From contig DATLBY010000074.1 of the NCBI GenBank assembly GCA_035526665.1, positions 1 through 38,388 on the forward strand: DNA of 38,388 nt, written 5' to 3'. A program made the position numbers and the translations under genes. Numbering within the stretch: the first letter of the stretch is position 1; the number at the start of each line of letters is the position of its first letter. Of the stretch, positions 34,896-38,388 are shown piece by piece. Below the pieces are notes generated by a model, which had not been told where the DNA came from, made no database searches, and was given only the letters and a program-made list of their open reading frames with translations. Origin of the DNA: DATLBY01 sp035526665. GTDB lineage: Bacteria; Acidobacteriota; Terriglobia; Bryobacterales; Bryobacteraceae.

Positions 34896-36373
34896 ATCCA
34901 GCAATCCCGATTCGGCCGGAAGCCACCCTGTGGGGCCACCCGCGGGGACTGACCACGCTCTTCTTCACTGAGATGTGGGAGCGATTCAGCTTCTATGGAA
35001 TGCGCGCTCTGCTCATTCTGTTCATGACGGCCAGCGTGGAGCGGGGAGGCCTGGGATTCGCTACCTCCGAGGCCGGGATCATCTATGGTCTGTATACCGC
35101 GATGGTATACATGACGGCATTACCTGGCGGTTGGCTGGCGGATCAGTTTCTGGGGCAGCGGAGGGCGGTGCTGTATGGCGGCATCATCATCGCCATGGGC
35201 CATTTCACAATGGCCGTTCCCAGCCTCACAACATTTTATTCCGGATTGTGCCTGATCGTCATCGGCACGGGTTTGTTAAAGCCTAACATCAGTGTGATTG
35301 TGGGCCAGCTATACGGCCGGGAAGATACCCGGCGCGACGCCGGTTTTTCTATTTTCTACATGGGAATTAACCTCGGCGCCTTCCTAGCCCCGCTCGCCTG
35401 CGGATACGTCGGTCAGCGGGTCAACTGGCATTGGGGATTCGGACTGGCAGGGATCGGGATGACGATCGGCGTCGCGCAATACATGCTGGGATGGAAACAC
35501 CTGGGAACGGCAGGTTTGGCGCCTGCTCCGCCCAAAGATGCCGGTGAAGCCGCGAGCCGGAAAAAATATCTTTTGTGGGGCACTGCCGCTTGCGCAACGC
35601 TGGCCATCGTCTGTTTCCTGTCAACCGCGCGGGGTCTGATTTCGGCGCGGGCCGTGGCCGACGCGTCCGGTGTAGTGCTTGTCAGCACCGTGGTTGTGTT
35701 CTTCGGCTGGCTGTTCTCGTCCTCCTCCTGGACCAGCGTGGAACGGAAGCGGTTGATCGTGGTCGCGGTCCTGTTCCTGGCGGCCGCGTTGTTCTGGTCG
35801 GTATTCGAACAGGCAGGGTCAACCCTGAACCTGTTCGCGGAGCGCAACACGGACAACCGCGCCTTTGGTTTCGAGTTTCCGGCAAGCTGGTATCAATCCA
35901 TCAACTCGATGTTCATCATCACTCTCGCGCCGGTGTTTGCGTGGCTGTGGCTGAGGCTGGGCCGGCGCGAACCTTCCAGTCCGATGAAATTCGTACTGGC
36001 GCTGATTCTGGTGGGCGCGGGATTTGCCATCATGGCGGGCGCCGCGGTGATGGGTGCGAACGGTGTGCGGGTGAGCCCCTGGTGGTTGATCTGTACCTAC
36101 CTGCTGCACACGATGGGCGAGTTGTGTCTGAGCCCGGTCGGTTTGAGCGCCATGACAAAACTTGCGCCGGTACGCGTGGGAGGGCTGATGATGGGGGTCT
36201 GGTTCCTATCGCTTTCGGCGGGTGAATACATCGGCGGGCGGCTCGCCTCGCATTACGAGAGCTTTCCCCTGCCGATGTTATTCGGCGTGGTCGCCGCCTT
36301 CGCGGCCGGGGCAGGCCTGTTGCTTTGGATGATGGTCAGGCCCACGGAGCGGCTGATGGGCGGCGTGAAATAA
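34886..36373 (+). CDS. POT/PTR2 family proton-dependent oligopeptide transporter
   Basis: A 495-residue, 12 to 14-helix MFS protein that imports di- and tripeptides with protons. The family proton-coupling motif EMWERFSFYG (Glu29, Glu32, Arg33, Tyr37) is intact in the first helix. GGWLADQFLGQRRAVLYGG marks the loop between helices 2 and 3, followed by GTGLLKPNISVIVGQLYG and the PTR2 signature FYMGINLGAFLAPLACGYVG. The C-terminal half has LCLSPVGLSAMTKLAP. It overlaps the Wzt gene by ten bases and is nine bases ahead of an M24 peptidase gene, a sensible pairing for peptide use. Confidence 0.95.
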   Translation: MPVNPAIPIRPEATLWGHPRGLTTLFFTEMWERFSFYGMRALLILFMTASVERGGLGFATSEAGIIYGLYTAMVYMTALPGGWLADQFLGQRRAVLYGGIIIAMGHFTMAVPSLTTFYSGLCLIVIGTGLLKPNISVIVGQLYGREDTRRDAGFSIFYMGINLGAFLAPLACGYVGQRVNWHWGFGLAGIGMTIGVAQYMLGWKHLGTAGLAPAPPKDAGEAASRKKYLLWGTAACATLAIVCFLSTARGLISARAVADASGVVLVSTVVVFFGWLFSSSSWTSVERKRLIVVAVLFLAAALFWSVFEQAGSTLNLFAERNTDNRAFGFEFPASWYQSINSMFIITLAPVFAWLWLRLGRREPSSPMKFVLALILVGAGFAIMAGAAVMGANGVRVSPWWLICTYLLHTMGELCLSPVGLSAMTKLAPVRVGGLMMGVWFLSLSAGEYIGGRLASHYESFPLPMLFGVVAAFAAGAGLLLWMMVRPTERLMGGVK

Positions 36374-36382
36374 TCCATTCTC

Positions 36383-37555
36383 ATGCGGATCGGCAAAATT
36401 CAAGAGGCTCTTCAGGAAACGCAACTGGACGGCTGGCTATTCTTTGACCATCATCATCGCGATCCCCTGGCGTACCGGATTCTAGGCCTGGATGCAGCGC
36501 TGCATGCGTCACGCCGCTGGTATTACTTCATCCCGCGCGCGGGCGAGCCTCGTGGTTTGGTGCATCGGATAGAGGCGCATGTGCTGGACGGTTTGCCGGG
36601 GACTATGCACGAATATTCGCGCTGGGACGAGCAGACCTCCGGAATTGAGATTCTGCTTAGCGATTCGTCGCGCATTGCCATGCAATATTCGGCGAAATGC
36701 GCCATTCCCTACGTTTCCATGGTGGATGCCGGGACCGTCGAACTGATCTCGGCTCTCGGCGTAGAGGTCGCCAGTTCCGCCGACCTAGTGCAGATGTTCG
36801 AGGCGTGCTGGTCCGAGTCGCAGCTACAACAACATCTAGATGCAGGCAAGCACGTGGATGCGATTCGGGCAGAGGCATTTCAGTTGGTGGCTGAACGGCT
36901 GCGAACCGGTGTCTCCGTAGATGAATGGGAGATCCGCTGCTTTATCCGATCGAGGTTCGCCGAAGCGGGGCTGTCGACTGATCATGGGCCGATCGTCGCC
37001 GTGAATGACAATGCCTCAAATCCGCACTATGAACCATCCCAGGAGGTGCACAGCCTAATCCGGCGGGATGACCTTCTGCTGCTGGACATGTGGGCCAAGC
37101 TCGATTCCCCCGAGGCTGTGTACTACGACATCACCTGGACCGGTTTCTGCGGAACGGCCGCGCCGACGGAGATGGTGAAGGTGTTTGACGTAGTACGCGA
37201 GGCGCGTGACCGGGCCGTACGCCGCGTGCAGGATGCAGTGGAGTCGCAAGCGGACCTGAGAGGCTTCGAGGTGGACGAAGCGGCCCGCGAATTCATCACA
37301 GCGCAGGGCATGGGCGAGTACTTCGTGCACCGGACGGGGCATTCCATCGGCACTGAGGTGCACGGGGCAGGCGCGAACATGGACAACTTCGAGACGCATG
37401 ACGACCGCCGTGTTATTCCCTGGACCTGTTTTTCCATTGAACCCGGAGTCTACCTGCCGGAGTTCGGCATCCGTTCCGAGGTCAACGTGTTCGTCGACGC
37501 GCAACGGGCGCGGGTCACCGGCGAGATACAAACGCAGCTGGCAACGCTACTCTGA
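36383..37555 (+). CDS. M24 family metallopeptidase (Xaa-Pro aminopeptidase-like)
   Basis: A 390-residue protein with a creatinase-type N-terminal domain (about 1-140) and a pita-bread M24 domain. The five metal ligands are visible: Asp235 (LLLLDMWAK), Asp249 (YYDITWTG), His320 (VHRTGHSIG), Glu353 (FSIEPGVYLP) and Glu366 (RSEVNV). Catalytic histidine candidates are near HGP (201) and VHGAG (327). Such enzymes remove the residue before proline from peptides; cytoplasmic, as no signal is seen. It follows the peptide transporter by nine bases and probably shares its transcript. Confidence 0.93.
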   Translation: MRIGKIQEALQETQLDGWLFFDHHHRDPLAYRILGLDAALHASRRWYYFIPRAGEPRGLVHRIEAHVLDGLPGTMHEYSRWDEQTSGIEILLSDSSRIAMQYSAKCAIPYVSMVDAGTVELISALGVEVASSADLVQMFEACWSESQLQQHLDAGKHVDAIRAEAFQLVAERLRTGVSVDEWEIRCFIRSRFAEAGLSTDHGPIVAVNDNASNPHYEPSQEVHSLIRRDDLLLLDMWAKLDSPEAVYYDITWTGFCGTAAPTEMVKVFDVVREARDRAVRRVQDAVESQADLRGFEVDEAAREFITAQGMGEYFVHRTGHSIGTEVHGAGANMDNFETHDDRRVIPWTCFSIEPGVYLPEFGIRSEVNVFVDAQRARVTGEIQTQLATLL

Positions 37556-37612
37556 TGCCGCGAACGCGCGGCCGGGCCGGCGTCTTGCGAGGCCACAGTG
37601 CGGCATGGTACG

Positions 37613-37624
37613 CTTCGATCGAAG
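37613..37624. repeat. 12-base perfect palindrome upstream of the peroxiredoxin gene
   Basis: CTTCGATCGAAG is a perfect palindrome that ends 13 bases before the ATG and just before the CAGGAGG ribosome site; GTA and TAC extend it imperfectly. It could be an operator or a 5' leader hairpin. Single site only, so weak. Confidence 0.3.
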
Positions 37625-37637
37625 TACAGGAGGACCT

Positions 37638-38186
37638 ATGAAGAGCGCGCGATTGCTGTTGCTTGGCGCGGTACTGGTGAATACGTTGTGCGCCCAGGCG
37701 CCTGCTGTTACCCCGCCCAAGACGTTTCTGAAGGTAGGAGATCCAGCTCCCGATTTCACGCTTCCATCCACCACTGGGAAACCGGTCACTCTTTCCGAGT
37801 TCAAGGGAAAGAAACAGGTTGTTCTCGCCTTTTTCCCGGCTGCTTTTACCGGTGGTTGAACGAAGGAATTGACGGCGTACCAGTCTGGTATCGCCAAATT
37901 CGAAGGGTTGGAGACGCAGGTATTGGGCATCAGCACGGATAATTCGCCGTCACAGAAAGACTGGGCGGAGAATCACCTGAAGCTGCAGTTTCCGCTGCTC
38001 AGCGATTTTATGAGGAAAGTAGCCACAGCCTACGGCGTGTTGATCCCGGAGCGCGGCTTCGCCAATCGCACGACGTTCGTCGTGGACATCGACGGCAAGA
38101 TTCAAAATATCGAGGAAGGCTCCGCCGCGCTGGACCCCACGGGGGCGGAGACGGCCTGCAGCCGGTTAAAGAAGAAGTCTAAGTAG
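37638..38186 (+). CDS. Secreted AhpC/TSA peroxiredoxin with selenocysteine (TGA) at the peroxidatic position
   Basis: A 182-residue thiol peroxidase when TGA 37857-37859 is read as selenocysteine 74. Reduction of peroxides uses the motif P-x3-T-x2-C; here it is P67-AAF-T71-GG-U74 followed by TKELTAYQ, so the TGA sits exactly at the catalytic cysteine. The conserved Arg is in FANRTTFVVD (144) and Cys174 near the C-terminus could resolve. A signal peptide (1-20, RLLLLGAVLVNTLCAQA) directs it outside the cytoplasm. CAGGAGG lies five bases before the ATG. Both halves are full-length and conserved, with a SECIS-like hairpin right after the TGA. Automatic callers split the gene. A mutated Cys codon (TGC to TGA) is the alternative. 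Confidence 0.88.
37874..37895 (+). promoter_or_regulatory. Bacterial SECIS-like hairpin
   Basis: Starting 14 bases after the TGA, GGCG (37874-37877) pairs with CGCC (37892-37895), and TACCA (37878-37882) with TGGTA (37886-37890). One T at 37891 is bulged and GTC forms the loop; opening the last pair gives AGUCU, close to the AGGUCU apical loop of E. coli fdhF. Position, GU in the loop and a bulged U match the requirements for SelB binding. Confidence 0.8.
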
Positions 38187-38235
38187 TTGCGGGTGCGTTG
38201 TGTGAGATGGGGGCGTGGAGCCTGTATCTCCAGCT

Positions 38236-38388
38236 ATGTTGCAAAAGAGGATTTCTAGCGGTGTGGTGCACGAAGTGCCCGCAGATTTAAAAGAAGCACT
38301 CACATCCGACCTGCAAGCGTTGACGGCATGGGAGGGTATTACGCCGCTCGCACGCAACGAATGGATATGTTGGATTGAGTCAGCTAAA
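38236..38388 (+). CDS. OmdA/YdeI family protein, N-terminal part
   Basis: An open frame of 51 codons from ATG 38236 to the window end. It reads HEVPADLKEALTSDLQAL, TAWEGITPLARNEW and ICWIESAK, matching the PF13376-type pattern VPxDLxxAL...A...F..L.PS.R.EYLRWIEEAK found in bacteriocin-protection/OmdA proteins. It starts 50 bases after the peroxiredoxin stop. The C-terminus and exact function cannot be judged. Confidence 0.72.
   Translation, partial: MLQKRISSGVVHEVPADLKEALTSDLQALTAWEGITPLARNEWICWIESAK

Noticed and set aside
37638..37859. Peroxiredoxin as a pseudogene broken by a nonsense mutation
   Set aside because: The stop is at the one residue where Cys-to-Sec exchange is functional, the downstream frame is intact, and a SECIS-like hairpin follows.

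Overview
The window looks like chromosomal DNA of an acidobacterium, most likely of the Bryobacter/Solibacter type. This rests on a very large Oar-like TonB-dependent receptor with a carboxypeptidase-regulatory N-terminus, a YfiR protein paired with a CHASE8-type hybrid kinase, a DUF433/DUF5615 toxin-antitoxin pair and moderately high GC. The placement is an inference from gene content, not a computed one.

Left arm (1-6863, minus strand): a tight gene run reads small secreted protein, DUF433, DUF5615 PIN-like protein, pyrR, a CHASE3-like histidine kinase, pyrB, pyrC and a UPF0182 membrane protein that leaves the window. It combines de novo pyrimidine synthesis and its regulator with an intercalated sensor kinase. 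Divergently, hom (homoserine dehydrogenase) and a signal-peptide-bearing methyltransferase run rightward, followed by tRNA-Ser(GCT).

Middle (9051-16726, minus strand): TonB-dependent receptor, YfiR-like periplasmic protein and hybrid kinase form an outer-membrane-to-cytoplasm signalling operon whose last codons lie antisense inside the tRNA. Beside it is a di-haem cytochrome c lipoprotein.

17097-33626 (plus strand) is a compact 16.5-kb tailed-phage particle module of 15 genes. The order is small terminase-like, TerL, portal, scaffold, P22-like coat, neck proteins, tail tube, frameshifted G/GT tail chaperone, very short tape measure, two paralogous distal tail proteins, a fused gpL/gpJ-like hub with four cysteines, and a TIM-barrel tip protein. 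No integrase, repressor, replication or lysis gene is present and both flanks are ordinary chromosomal genes. The layout resembles gene transfer agents such as RcGTA, so a domesticated GTA-like element is the leading hypothesis; a defective prophage is the alternative.

Right arm (33666-38388, plus strand): an orphan Wzt-type ABC ATPase, a POT peptide transporter and an M24 peptidase follow. Next is a secreted AhpC/TSA peroxiredoxin whose peroxidatic residue is encoded by an in-frame TGA followed by a SECIS-like hairpin, i.e. a probable selenoprotein that automatic callers break in two. The start of an OmdA-family gene closes the window.

The most notable items are the GTA-like module with its programmed -1 frameshift and the selenocysteine peroxiredoxin.
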